From an uncultured Roseibium sp. (lineage in GTDB: Bacteria > Pseudomonadota > Alphaproteobacteria > Rhizobiales > Stappiaceae): DNA of 64,000 bases. Each line of letters begins with the position of its first letter. The first letter of the stretch is position 1. The notes under the pieces are model-generated. The model was not told the origin of the DNA and ran no database searches. It saw only the letters and a program-made list of their open reading frames with translations. The position numbers and the translations under genes were made by a program. Where the stretch lies: contig NZ_CANMNP010000003.1 of assembly GCF_947499295.1 (NCBI RefSeq), positions 248,001 to 312,000 of the forward strand, in the 5' to 3' direction. Positions 1 to 8,545 of the stretch are shown piece by piece.

Positions 1-416
1 GCGTCCGTTGGACCGACAGCAAAGTCGATCAGGTTCCAGCGATTGTACTGAAAACGGAGCAGGGCGAAGGTGGCGAGGCCGTCCATGTATTCAGCCTGCT
101 GCGCATATGTGGTGCTTCTCAGATCAATGACGCCGCCGCCCGGTCTTTGCGGGCTGACCTGAACAAATGCCCAGCCGTTGCCGGCACGCATCCAGTCGAC
201 CACAAACTCCAATGGCGGCCCGACCCGGGCTTCCAGCATCGGACGCACTGCATTGAGAATATCGCCGCGTTCAGGTGTGCCACGGGCAGGTTCGTAAACA
301 GACTGGGCTGCCGCTTGAATGCCAAGGCAAACCAGAAGAACAAGACATGCGGAAATCGTCGTAACCAATTGCTTTGATTTTGAAAAAGAGATTTCTTGAG
401 AAATTGATTCAAGCAC
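1..416 (-). CDS. Exported hypothetical protein, 3' end cut by window edge
   Basis: The minus strand is open from a GTG at 416 to the window edge, giving about 138 residues without the C-terminus. GGAG lies six bases upstream of the GTG, and an in-frame TAA just upstream leaves no earlier start. A basic start is followed by a hydrophobic stretch (about residues 18-33) ending in AAAQS, which looks like a Sec signal peptide. The mature part contains RPMLEARVGPPLEFVV, WAFVQVSPQRPGGG and YMDGLATFALL. I know this style of small, Trp-rich periplasmic protein from alphaproteobacteria only as hypothetical proteins, and no function is assigned. It is divergent from the racemase gene, with 48 bp between the starts. 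Confidence 0.7.
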   Translation of the reverse strand, partial: MLESISQEISFSKSKQLVTTISACLVLLVCLGIQAAAQSVYEPARGTPERGDILNAVRPMLEARVGPPLEFVVDWMRAGNGWAFVQVSPQRPGGGVIDLRSTTYAQQAEYMDGLATFALLRFQYNRWNLIDFAVGPTD

Positions 417-464
417 GGCAGTCTCCGTTTAGGCAGAAGTTCAGAAAGCAGGCGAGACGCTACC

Positions 465-1157
465 ATGAAAACCATCGGTTTGCTCGGTGGAATGAGCTGG
501 GAAAGCACATCCATCTATTATCAGTTGCTCAATCGCTTGACGCGTGAACGACTGGGTGGTCTGCATTCCGCTAAATGCCTGCTTTGGTCGTTTGATTTTG
601 CAGAGATTGAAGCTGCACAAGCGAGTGGCAATTGGCAACTGGCGACACAAATGTTGATTGCCGCGGCTGAACGTCTCGAAAGAGGCGGTGCGGACTGCCT
701 GGTCATCTGTACCAACACGATGCACAAAATGGCCGGTGACATTCAAATTGCCAGTGCCTTGCCGCTCATCCACATTGCAGATGCAACGGCACCGGCCATA
801 ACACAAGCGGGGTGCCGGGCACCGCTTCTTCTGGCGACCGGCTACACGATGGAGCAGGACTTTTACAAGGGCCACCTTCGAGATCGCCACGGCATCGATG
901 TGCGCATTCCGGAACCGGACGACAGGGCTGAGGTTCACCGGATCATCTATGAGGAACTGTGCCGGGGAGAAGTCTGGGCCGATTCCAAGCAGACCTTTTT
1001 GGATATCGTTGAAAAAGAAGTCAGCGGTGGGGCCGATGCAGTCATATTCGGCTGTACGGAAATCGGACTGCTGTTAAAACCGGAGGACTTTTCCATTCCG
1101 GCCTTTGATACGACCGTGCTTCACGCCAGGGCTGCGCTCGATTTCGCGCTGTCTTGA
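465..1157 (+). CDS. Aspartate/glutamate racemase family protein
   Basis: A 230-aa cytoplasmic protein of the PLP-independent Asp/Glu racemase family (RacX/YgeA branch). The N-terminus MKTIGLLGGMSWEST is typical of the branch. The two catalytic cysteines sit in the expected settings: Cys82 in VICTNTMHK and Cys197 in IFGCTEIGLLL. Length matches the family (about 230). Such enzymes interconvert L and D forms of aspartate, glutamate or, in the RacX/YgeA branch, other amino acids; the substrate cannot be read from sequence. It stands alone, divergent from the exported protein gene and convergent with the GST gene. A second, more distant member of the superfamily lies at 38277-38993. Confidence 0.88.
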   Translation: MKTIGLLGGMSWESTSIYYQLLNRLTRERLGGLHSAKCLLWSFDFAEIEAAQASGNWQLATQMLIAAAERLERGGADCLVICTNTMHKMAGDIQIASALPLIHIADATAPAITQAGCRAPLLLATGYTMEQDFYKGHLRDRHGIDVRIPEPDDRAEVHRIIYEELCRGEVWADSKQTFLDIVEKEVSGGADAVIFGCTEIGLLLKPEDFSIPAFDTTVLHARAALDFALS

Positions 1158-1235
1158 ACGGCTTGAGATCAACGGTCTGGACAGCTTGGAGATCTGGAAG
1201 GGTGGTCTCCGCCGTTTGGCTCGTAAGCTACTTTA

Positions 1236-1874
1236 TCAATCTGGCGGAACAGGCGCGGTCGCCTGAAAACTCGCTCTGGATTTGAACAACGACAGCCAAG
1301 CCGCCAGTCGGGGTGTGCCCTTTAGAAGCAGTTCTCCTTCTTCTGCGATCTCAAATAGAGACAGCATTGGGGCGGCATGACAGTCGGCGAGGCTTGGGAG
1401 ATCACCAAGAAGGAACGGGTCCCCTTCAAAAAGCGTTTCAAGGGCGGCGAGCACGGTGCGGGCCGGACCAAGCGCCGACGCGATTCTGACCTCGTCAGCC
1501 GGGGCCCCCTCGCGTGTCTTGACCACCCGTTCTACGTAAATGTCCCAGACCAGCGTCCGATAGGCATAGGCATCCAGGATAGACTGGATCTGCGCCATCC
1601 TGGCCCGGAGCTTCGAGGTCGCGGGTTGCAGGGCAGGGCCGCCGAAGGCCTCGTCCACATAGCGCAGGATAGCGGGTGTCTCATAGAGATGAAAATCACC
1701 GTGCTTCAACAAGGGGATTTTACCGAACGGGTGCAGTGTCTGATACGCCGACGATGGCCCTTCAGGGGCAAAGATATCGATGGGTGTCAGGTCGTAGGAC
1801 ACGCCCTTTTCCTCAAGTGCCAACCGGGCCGACCGGACATAAACGGAATAGTCTGCCCCTAAGAGTTCAATCAT
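1236..1874 (-). CDS. Glutathione S-transferase family protein
   Basis: A 212-aa two-domain GST. The N-terminal thioredoxin-like half begins MIELLGADYSVYVRSARLAL and carries the glutathione-binding PFGKIPLLKHG and ETPAILRYVDE motifs (about residues 50-75); the helical C-terminal half follows. The ATG at 1874 was chosen over an upstream in-frame start because it begins at the correct family position and overlaps the fetB stop by four bases (ATGA), indicating translational coupling as the last gene of the fetA-fetB-GST operon. The specific substrate is unknown. A GST co-transcribed with a FetAB-type exporter suggests a shared oxidative-stress role, which is inference. Confidence 0.85.
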   Translation of the reverse strand: MIELLGADYSVYVRSARLALEEKGVSYDLTPIDIFAPEGPSSAYQTLHPFGKIPLLKHGDFHLYETPAILRYVDEAFGGPALQPATSKLRARMAQIQSILDAYAYRTLVWDIYVERVVKTREGAPADEVRIASALGPARTVLAALETLFEGDPFLLGDLPSLADCHAAPMLSLFEIAEEGELLLKGTPRLAAWLSLFKSRASFQATAPVPPD

Positions 1875-2677
1875 GATGTTCCTCCGCTCAGCCGGTCGAG
1901 CCTCAGCCTGTGACGTGGGTCGGTCAGCCGCCAAATACTGCCAAATGTTGCCCCAAGTACGCCGAGGCCAGTTGCTCCTCCCAATAAAAACATAATCAGC
2001 AGCTGGTATTTTACTGCTTCCTGCGGATCGACACCCGAAAGGATCTGACCTGTCATCATTCCAGGAAGGGACACAATGCCCGTCGCCGCCATAGCGTTGA
2101 TGATAGGTGTGAAACCCGACCGAAGGGCCTGCCTGGCGAAAGGGCGTGTCGCTTCCCAGCGGGTGCGACCGAGAAGAAGCTGAGCCTCAACTTCACTCTT
2201 GCCTTTGGCCAGCGCTGTATGAAGCGTATCAAGGCCCAGGCTGACGCCTGTCATCGTGTTTCCGAGGATCATGCCGAAAAGGGGGAGCGCATATTGCGGT
2301 TGCCAAACAGGGTCAGGACGGATCTGCCCGGCAAGACCGTAAAGCGTAACAAGTGCGCCGGATATCAGCATCGCACCGGCCCCGAGACCTGGGCCCCAAA
2401 AACCCTTGAGGCGACGGTCCTGACGAACCCAAATCTCACGCCCTGCAAAGACGCCCATGACAGCCGCCGCCAGCACTGTCCATAACAACGATCCGGCAAA
2501 GAAGATCAGCTTCAACACCAGCCCGACCAGGATCAGCTGAACGGTCATGCGCAATGCCGACACGATCAGAGTGCGTGTCAGTCCCAAATTGAGGAGTATG
2601 GAAAGGACCGCGTTCAGCAGCAGGAAAACGGAAGCGGCAACAATATCCCAATAGCTTAGAACATGATAAGCGCTCAT
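1871..2677 (-). CDS. fetB: FetB/YbbM family ABC transporter permease (iron export type)
   Basis: A 268-aa polytopic membrane protein of the UPF0014/FetB family, with about seven hydrophobic segments. Family-typical stretches are VLSILLNLGLTRTLIVSALR near the N-terminus, GMILGNTMTGVSLGLDTL mid-protein, and SLPGMMTGQILSGVDPQEA followed by a GGATGLG segment. In E. coli, FetAB exports iron and increases peroxide resistance; the same job is inferred here. The start overlaps the end of the ATPase gene by four bases and the stop overlaps the GST start, so the three genes form one tightly coupled operon. Confidence 0.87.
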   Translation of the reverse strand: MSAYHVLSYWDIVAASVFLLLNAVLSILLNLGLTRTLIVSALRMTVQLILVGLVLKLIFFAGSLLWTVLAAAVMGVFAGREIWVRQDRRLKGFWGPGLGAGAMLISGALVTLYGLAGQIRPDPVWQPQYALPLFGMILGNTMTGVSLGLDTLHTALAKGKSEVEAQLLLGRTRWEATRPFARQALRSGFTPIINAMAATGIVSLPGMMTGQILSGVDPQEAVKYQLLIMFLLGGATGLGVLGATFGSIWRLTDPRHRLRLDRLSGGTS

Positions 2678-3282
2678 GAGGCTGCCTCGTGCAGGTCGTG
2701 TTCCCGCAATTTTCCGCCTGCCATATGAAAGCAGCTGGCCTTGAGACGGACCGGTTGCTCCGGGTCATGCGTGACAAGCAAGATGGCGCATCCGGTTGCG
2801 ATCCTTTCTTTAAGGAGCAGTTCCACTTTGGCAACGGACGGCGGGTCCAGAGCCGAAGTTGGTTCGTCAAGCAGAAGGACTTCCGGATCAAGCTGCAAAG
2901 CTCTAACGAGAGCAAGGCGCTGACGTTCCCCTGTCGACAATCTGGAAACCTCCCAGCCCGAAGCCTCCTCCAGGCCGACCGCTGCAAGCAGCTCGACAAG
3001 GTCCGAGGTGGGCCGAAAATGATCCTCCACGCGTTCCGACCACCAGCCACTTTCCGCTGGTACATAAGATACATTGCGCCGCCAATCGGGTGCAGGGAAG
3101 GTATTGCGATCTCTTCCGTTCAGCTTGATTGTGCCGCTGTTTTCATCAAGATCGACAATCGCTCTCAGAAAGAGAGATTTTCCGGCACCGGACGGACCGG
3201 AAATGGCGGTACAGCTGCCAACTTCCAACGTGAGGTCGATTGGGCCAATCAGAGATGTCTTCAGCTCGTCAATGATTAGCAC
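2674..3282 (-). CDS. fetA: FetA/YbbL family ABC transporter ATP-binding protein
   Basis: An ABC ATPase of about 202 aa, partner of the FetB-like permease. It has Walker A GPSGAGKS, signature LSTGERQRLALVRAL and Walker B VLLLDEPTSALDP, then the H-loop LLVTHDP. I chose a GTG start at 3282, giving VLIIDELKTSLIG, because GGAGAGG lies nine bases upstream and the longer in-frame extension (to 3336) has no family similarity. The length is slightly below E. coli FetA (about 225). The four-base overlap with fetB supports coupled translation of the transporter halves. The substrate (iron) is taken from the family, not from sequence. Confidence 0.85.
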   Translation of the reverse strand: MLIIDELKTSLIGPIDLTLEVGSCTAISGPSGAGKSLFLRAIVDLDENSGTIKLNGRDRNTFPAPDWRRNVSYVPAESGWWSERVEDHFRPTSDLVELLAAVGLEEASGWEVSRLSTGERQRLALVRALQLDPEVLLLDEPTSALDPPSVAKVELLLKERIATGCAILLVTHDPEQPVRLKASCFHMAGGKLREHDLHEAAS

Positions 3283-3534
3283 CAGATACGTCCTCTCCTG
3301 AGTGCTCAGCCTATCCCGGGTGGTGGAGAGGAGCAATCGGACACACTGCGTTTCAACAGACCGGGATGGCGTGCGCGGAGAGATACAAGACTTTAAAATT
3401 GGCAGCTTTCGATTGGAGGCAATTCCCGCTGGTGTGAAGGAAAGCTGCTGCTATGCTCCGGCCGAGAAGACCGAACCGCACTTTCAAAAGGCGGTCGTTC
3501 GATAAAAACTATATGGTTCAGAGTTGGGCAGTCC

Positions 3535-4545
3535 ATGACATTGGAACATATGACACTTCGCAAATATCTGTTTCAACTGCAGAAGGAACATGGGCTCGAT
3601 CCGGACCTGATGCTTCTTGTTGAGGATATTGCGACATCGTGCCGGATAATCTCTCACCAAATCCGCAATGGCCCGTTTCTAGACATCCTGGGCGCGACCG
3701 AAACGTCAAACATTCAAGGCGAAACTCAGAAACAGCTGGATGTCATTGCAAATGACGTGTTCCTCAGTCACTGCTCGAACTGTCAGCGTGTTGCAGCCCT
3801 CGTCTCGGAAGAAATGGACGACGTTGTCTGGCTGAAGGAAGCTCCAAAAGCGGGCGACTATCTGGTTTATTTTGACCCGCTTGACGGCTCATCAAACCTG
3901 AATGTGAACTTGTCCGTCGGTTCCATTTTTTCTGTCGTTGAACTTGAGCAGAACATCGAAACGCTGACAAACGATGTGGTTCTGCTGAAGGGTACGAAAC
4001 AGGTTTTTGCCGGATATTCACTCTACGGCCCCTCCACATCGCTCGTCTTTTCGACCGGCAAGGGTGTTCAGGGCTTCACCCACAAGATGGGAACGGGCGA
4101 GTTCCTCTTGACCTTCCCGGATATGTGTCTTCCAGACACGACCGAGGAATTTGCCATCAATGCATCCCGCTGGCGTCATTGGGACGAGACGATCAGGCGA
4201 TATGTCGAGGAATGTATCAAGGGTGAAAACGGCCCAAGACAAAGGTCATTCAACATGCGGTGGACGGCCTCCATGGTGGCCGAGATCCACAGGATCCTTA
4301 CACGGGGTGGGGTCTTTCTTTATCCCGTCGACAGGGAAAATGAACACGCAGGCGGTAAGCTCAGGCTCTTGTATGAGGCGAACCCCATGAGTTTCATTGT
4401 CGAGCAGGCCGGAGGACGCGCATCCACCGGCAGAGAACGGATCCTGGGTGTTCAGCCTCAGTCACATCATCAGCGCATTGCAGTGATTATGGGCTGCCGA
4501 ACCGAGGTTGAACTGATCGAAAGATACTACGCGGAACAGGCCTGA
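3535..4545 (+). CDS. fbp: Class I fructose-1,6-bisphosphatase
   Basis: A 336-aa enzyme of gluconeogenesis that hydrolyses fructose-1,6-bisphosphate to fructose-6-phosphate. It carries the metal/phosphate motif DPLDGSSNLNVNLSVGS (about residues 117-133), an SEEMDD acidic metal site before it, and the C-terminal sequences GGVFLYPVD and LRLLYEANPMSFIVEQAGG typical of class I enzymes. Length agrees with E. coli Fbp (332). A second in-frame ATG five codons in (MTLRKYLF) is an equally possible start. It is a single-gene unit with no obvious regulator beside it. Confidence 0.95.
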   Translation: MTLEHMTLRKYLFQLQKEHGLDPDLMLLVEDIATSCRIISHQIRNGPFLDILGATETSNIQGETQKQLDVIANDVFLSHCSNCQRVAALVSEEMDDVVWLKEAPKAGDYLVYFDPLDGSSNLNVNLSVGSIFSVVELEQNIETLTNDVVLLKGTKQVFAGYSLYGPSTSLVFSTGKGVQGFTHKMGTGEFLLTFPDMCLPDTTEEFAINASRWRHWDETIRRYVEECIKGENGPRQRSFNMRWTASMVAEIHRILTRGGVFLYPVDRENEHAGGKLRLLYEANPMSFIVEQAGGRASTGRERILGVQPQSHHQRIAVIMGCRTEVELIERYYAEQA

Positions 4546-4709
4546 GACCTGTCCCAAGCAAATGTTTGAACTGAAGATCGCGGCGGTTGAGACTTCAAGT
4601 CAGATGTCATTTGGCCTTATCAAGGCAAAAAGTCTCAAGGTCATCGAGGTTCGACGGGTGGACTATCAATGTGCTTCGCGCCGGGTGCCTGGCGACGGGC
4701 CGTGCTTTG

Positions 4710-5174
4710 TCAAAGCGCCTTCCTGAATATCATCTTGTCGTCGCCCGGCGCCCAGAAATCGCGGATGCGTGCTTCTTCTTCGTAGCCATTTTGGACATAA
4801 AATTTCCGGGTCGGTGCAAAGCCCTCGGTGCCTGACGTTTCGACAATCAGGATGCGTTGACTGTTGTCCCTAAGATGACTTTCAGCTGCTCTGACCAGTG
4901 CTGTACCAAATCCCTTGCCTTGCAGATCCGGATGAACAGCGAGCGCCAACATGTTCCAGGTTCCCTCTGCCAGTTCTTCCGGTACCACAAAGCAAAAGCC
5001 CATGGCTTTTCCATTCGCGTGACATGTGAGCCAGAAGGCTTCTGAGGTTTCCGTCAGTGATGGGTCAAGCATCTCCGGGAGCATTTCGCTCGGAAACAGT
5101 CCGGTCTGGTCCAGTATCAATTGCAGTGCCGGAATGTCGTCTTTTGTGGTCGGACTGATCGTTGGTTTTGTCAT
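4710..5174 (-). CDS. GNAT family N-acetyltransferase
   Basis: A 154-aa single-domain acetyltransferase. The acetyl-CoA binding region LALAVHPDLQGKGFGTALVRAAE (motif A with Q-G-K-G-x-G-x-A) lies at about residues 84-106, followed by ILIVETSG and the motif-B-like KFYVQNGYEEEARIRDFWAPGDDKM, which is usual for this subfamily. The substrate is unknown. It is transcribed away from ABC importer 1, and the 190-bp gap contains the Zur-box candidate, so the two could share regulation, but the box lies much nearer the importer. Confidence 0.85.
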   Translation of the reverse strand: MTKPTISPTTKDDIPALQLILDQTGLFPSEMLPEMLDPSLTETSEAFWLTCHANGKAMGFCFVVPEELAEGTWNMLALAVHPDLQGKGFGTALVRAAESHLRDNSQRILIVETSGTEGFAPTRKFYVQNGYEEEARIRDFWAPGDDKMIFRKAL

Positions 5175-5305
5175 GGCGTGTGATCTCTGGCGAATGGTGT
5201 TCTGAAAATCTTTGGGGAACAGTTTCTGCGCCGGGATGCACGGCTTGAATGCTTGCGCTTTGATAACCCGAAGGGATCAAAATTTTCAAAAATTTTCTTT
5301 GCAAT

Positions 5306-5324
5306 GTAATGTTATAACAGATAC
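5306..5324 (+). promoter_or_regulatory. Candidate Zur box upstream of ABC importer 1
   Basis: The sequence GTAATGTTATAACAGATAC contains the perfect palindrome TGTTATAACA (5310-5319). Its first 14 bases differ at one position from the Zur consensus reported by comparative genomics for the Agrobacterium group (GTAATGTAATAACATTAC, as I recall it). It lies 44 bp before the start of the binding-protein gene and includes a TATAAC that could be the -10 element, the normal place for a zinc repressor to act. No other copy was noticed in the window. Confidence 0.6.
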
Positions 5325-5367
5325 GCATTGTGGCATCCGTCAGTCATGTTTTATTCTGGAGTCGATT

Positions 5368-6936
5368 TTGCCAAAGCGGAAAAACAAACTTGCAATTGCT
5401 GCCCTCTTGGGCGTGGGTTCCATCGCAGCAATGGCTGTTGCAACACCTGCTCAAACAGCGCTTGCAGCTGAAAAAAACATGCGGATTGCCGTGCCTTTCG
5501 GCCCAAAGAGCACCGTGCCGGATCCCAGAGCCCGTCAAAACGGATGGCTCAGCAATCGGGCCGGCGTTTCTGAAACGCTGATTGGCCTGGCACATGACAT
5601 GACCATGCAGCCAAGGCTTGCCGAGAGCTTCGAAAACGTTTCCCCGACAGAGTGGAAACTGACGCTTCGGACCGACGTAAAATTTCACGATGGCACGCCC
5701 ATGACAGCGAGCGATGTCAAATCCTCGTTTGAAAAAATGGATGCGGAAGGTCATCCGGGCCATAACCCTCGCTTGTCAAAGCTGCTTGGCCTGGAGACCA
5801 TTACGGTGGAAAATGCGAACACATTGGTGTTCAAGACCAAGTCTCCAAATTCCGCATTCCTGTGGTCGCTCACCGAGCCTTCAGCCGCGGTGATGAAAGA
5901 GGGCACCGATGAATTGCCCTTGATTGGCACAGGACCCTTCGTTTTTGTTTCTGCCGAAACGGAAAAGTCCTATCAGACTAGGAAGTTTGCAGACTATTGG
6001 GGCGGAGAGCCAAAGCTCGATGCAATTGTCATGGACGCTCTTTCTGATCCGTCCGTTGCAGCACTTGCCCTGCAAGCCGGTGACGTGGATCTGGTAACCA
6101 ACTACCCTGAGCCGGATTTTGCCAATTTGAAGGAGAAAGGGGAGGGCCAGCTATTTTCCAACCCGACCACCCGGCTGTTCTTCTTTCAGGTCCGGACCTC
6201 CGATGGTCCTCTTTCCAATGAGGCCCTTCGCAAGGCAATTTCCCTTGGTCTTGATCGTGAAACGATTGTTGCAGCCTCGCTGAGCGGTGTCGGCGGAGAA
6301 GTGGCCAACAGCATTTTTCCCGCGTCCATGGCATCCTGGGCAAACACCGACCTTTCACTGACCTACGACCCAGAAGCAGCTGCCGCCCTTTTGGACAAGG
6401 CTGGGATCAAGGACACGAACGGCGATGGAAACCGTGAGTTGGAAGGCGTTGAAATTTCCTTGAAAATTCGTTCCTATGAGGGGCGGGCTGCCCTGCGCCC
6501 GACGTTGGAAATTGCCCAGGCCCTGTTGCAACAGATCGGGATCAAGTCCGAGATTTCCATGGCTGAATATGACGCCAATAATGAAGCGCTCAAGGCGGGT
6601 GACATTCAAATGCACCTTCAAGCCTGGGGGACAGCACCGCTCGGCGATCCAAACTACTTCCCAAGTACGCTTGTTGAGTCAGGAGTTGGATACAATTTTT
6701 CCGGCTACTCCAATTCAGAGCTTGATGAGCTTCTCAAAAAGGGCCGGGAGAGCTTCGACGACGAGGTGCGCAAAGGGTACTACGACCGCATTCAGGAAAT
6801 CATCAACGAAGACCTGCCGTTGATCCCGGTGTTTCATAAAACTCAGGTTTCGGTCGGAAACGGCAAAGTGGAAGGATATAAGATCCACCCCGCCGAGACT
6901 TACCTCGTGACACCGGATCTCACACTTGCAGACTGA
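5368..6936 (+). CDS. Family-5 ABC transporter substrate-binding protein (importer 1)
   Basis: A periplasmic solute-binding protein of the peptide/nickel/opine class (SBP family 5), 522 aa. I chose a TTG start at 5368: CTGGAG lies just upstream and translation from here gives a clean signal peptide, (M)PKRKNKLAIAALLGVG to about ALAAEKN. The longer frame from 5212 has an implausible N-terminus. Family features include VKFHDGTPMTASDVKSSFE, GTGPFVF, ALRKAISLGLDRE and the C-terminal INEDLPLIPVFHK. It is the first gene of a five-gene importer operon. The Zur-box candidate suggests the ligand is zinc or a zinc chelate, as for CntA-type proteins; a peptide ligand remains possible. Confidence 0.88.
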   Translation: MPKRKNKLAIAALLGVGSIAAMAVATPAQTALAAEKNMRIAVPFGPKSTVPDPRARQNGWLSNRAGVSETLIGLAHDMTMQPRLAESFENVSPTEWKLTLRTDVKFHDGTPMTASDVKSSFEKMDAEGHPGHNPRLSKLLGLETITVENANTLVFKTKSPNSAFLWSLTEPSAAVMKEGTDELPLIGTGPFVFVSAETEKSYQTRKFADYWGGEPKLDAIVMDALSDPSVAALALQAGDVDLVTNYPEPDFANLKEKGEGQLFSNPTTRLFFFQVRTSDGPLSNEALRKAISLGLDRETIVAASLSGVGGEVANSIFPASMASWANTDLSLTYDPEAAAALLDKAGIKDTNGDGNRELEGVEISLKIRSYEGRAALRPTLEIAQALLQQIGIKSEISMAEYDANNEALKAGDIQMHLQAWGTAPLGDPNYFPSTLVESGVGYNFSGYSNSELDELLKKGRESFDDEVRKGYYDRIQEIINEDLPLIPVFHKTQVSVGNGKVEGYKIHPAETYLVTPDLTLAD

Positions 6937-7729
6937 AGCTAAAAGCCTTCTGAATGTGCAGAACCTGTCGGCCCGCATCGGCCGGCAGGTGGTGCTTGAT
7001 GATGTGAGTTTCGATGTCGACAAGGGCGAATGCGTTGCAATCGTAGGAGGTTCGGGCGCAGGCAAATCGACACTTCTACGCAGTCTGATGGGGCTGCGAC
7101 GCCCGGCAGAACCTGTTGGCGGGCTTCTGACGTTTGATGGGGTAAAGAGGGAATTCGGGTCCCCAGGCCGCACCGGAAAGCCAAAGGGCATTGCCTATGT
7201 TCCACAGAACCCGGACCATGGTTTTGATCCGCTCAAACGCCTCGAGTGGCAATGGCGACAAACCGCCCGAGCCGTTACCGGAAGCAAGGATTTTTCCACC
7301 TCGCAACAGGTGCTCCTGAAAGAGCTGGGGCTTGGTTCCTTCCATGGCCGGTTTCCTCATCAATGGAGCCGTGGCATGCAGCAACGTCTTCTGGTGGGAA
7401 TGGCACTGCTCGGCGAACCGAATTTGCTGATCCTCGATGAGCCTACTTCGGCATTGGATCCATTGATTGCAGCCCAGGTTCTGCGCTCAGTCATGGCTTA
7501 TGCTCACAAGCATGATGTTGCGCTTTTGATTGTTACGCATGACCTGGCGTTGGCAGCGCAACATGCCAACCGTACAGCGATCATGACTTCTGGCCAGGTC
7601 GTGGAATTCGGTGAAACTCGAGCATTGCTGCGTGAACCAGAAACAACGTATGGGCAATTGCTGGTAAATCATCGCAACTGGAACTTTTCCGCACACCAGA
7701 AAGCGACAAATTCCGTCGCCGCCGAATAA
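6926..7729 (+). CDS. Dipeptide/nickel-type ABC ATPase, first subunit (importer 1)
   Basis: A 267-aa ABC ATPase of the DppD/NikD/CntD type. It has Walker A VGGSGAGKST, a divergent signature WSRGMQQRLLVGMAL in place of LSGGQ, Walker B LLILDEPTSALDP and H-loop LLIVTHDLALA. The start is a TTG at 6926 inside the last codons of the binding-protein gene, an 11-base overlap implying coupled translation; GTG 6956 is an alternative. It works with the second ATPase and two permeases downstream. The usual C-terminal oligopeptide-ATPase extension is short. Confidence 0.88.
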   Translation: MQTEAKSLLNVQNLSARIGRQVVLDDVSFDVDKGECVAIVGGSGAGKSTLLRSLMGLRRPAEPVGGLLTFDGVKREFGSPGRTGKPKGIAYVPQNPDHGFDPLKRLEWQWRQTARAVTGSKDFSTSQQVLLKELGLGSFHGRFPHQWSRGMQQRLLVGMALLGEPNLLILDEPTSALDPLIAAQVLRSVMAYAHKHDVALLIVTHDLALAAQHANRTAIMTSGQVVEFGETRALLREPETTYGQLLVNHRNWNFSAHQKATNSVAAE

Positions 7730-7738
7730 CTTAGTCAA

Positions 7739-8545
7739 ATGCTTCGTGTCGAAAAACTGCAATTACGACTGCACGGTAAACCGATTTTGGAGGAAGTCTC
7801 CTTTGATCTGCCGCGTGGAAAAACACTTTGTATTGTTGGCGAGAGCGGCTCGGGAAAGAGCAGTCTTCTGCGTGCAGTGAACGGACTGATGCCCGCAACA
7901 TTCGACAGTCTTACTTTCCGACCGAAAAATGGTCGCCCCATTTCACTTAAGGAATATTGGAAGGGACGTGCGGGATTGCCCGGCAGCCGGTGGGTGATGC
8001 AGGATCCGCTTTCGGCCCTTAATCCCAAGTTGGCGCTTGGTGTCTCGATCGGGGAAAGCGTTTTTGCTCAAAAGCTGAAGTCCCTGGAACTCAAGGCAGC
8101 CATATCGGCGGCACTTGCCGATGTTGAATTACCTGCGGAAATGGCAAAGCGACGTCCGGCTCAGGTTTCCATGGGTCAGGCGCAGCGGGCCTGTCTCGCG
8201 CGCGCGCTCATTGCGCGCCCGGACCTGGTTTTTTTCGATGAGCCGCTGAGCGCGCTTGATGCCATCGTACAAAAGCAGATCGCGGCGACAATGAGGCGGA
8301 TACAGACACGGTTTGACATGACATTTGTGATCGTGACCCACGATCTCGGCTTCGCTGCTGCCTATGCTGATCAGATGCTTGTTTTGCGCGGTGGCAAGGT
8401 CGAGGCCAATCAGTCTGCTGAGATGTTTTTCCAGGCTCCCGAAAGCGACTATTGCCGTGAGCTGATCGCGGCTGCCCGTGAATTGGGAGGTTTGCCGGAA
8501 ACCGTTGTGCAAGTGTCTGGATCGAAGGCCGCAATACCATGCTGA
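7739..8545 (+). CDS. Dipeptide/nickel-type ABC ATPase, second subunit (importer 1)
   Basis: A 268-aa ABC ATPase of the DppF/NikE/CntF type, with Walker A VGESGSGKSS, signature VSMGQAQRACLARAL, Walker B LVFFDEPLSALDA and H-loop VIVTHDLGFA. The ATG at 7739 follows the first ATPase by nine bases, and the 3' end overlaps the permease gene by seven. Together with the first ATPase it should form the heterodimeric motor of importer 1. Confidence 0.88.
   Translation: MLRVEKLQLRLHGKPILEEVSFDLPRGKTLCIVGESGSGKSSLLRAVNGLMPATFDSLTFRPKNGRPISLKEYWKGRAGLPGSRWVMQDPLSALNPKLALGVSIGESVFAQKLKSLELKAAISAALADVELPAEMAKRRPAQVSMGQAQRACLARALIARPDLVFFDEPLSALDAIVQKQIAATMRRIQTRFDMTFVIVTHDLGFAAAYADQMLVLRGGKVEANQSAEMFFQAPESDYCRELIAAARELGGLPETVVQVSGSKAAIPC

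Noticed and set aside
5212..5367. Upstream start for the importer 1 binding protein
   Set aside because: It would place the Zur-box region inside the coding sequence and bury the signal peptide 52 residues from the N-terminus; TTG 5368 has a ribosome-binding site.
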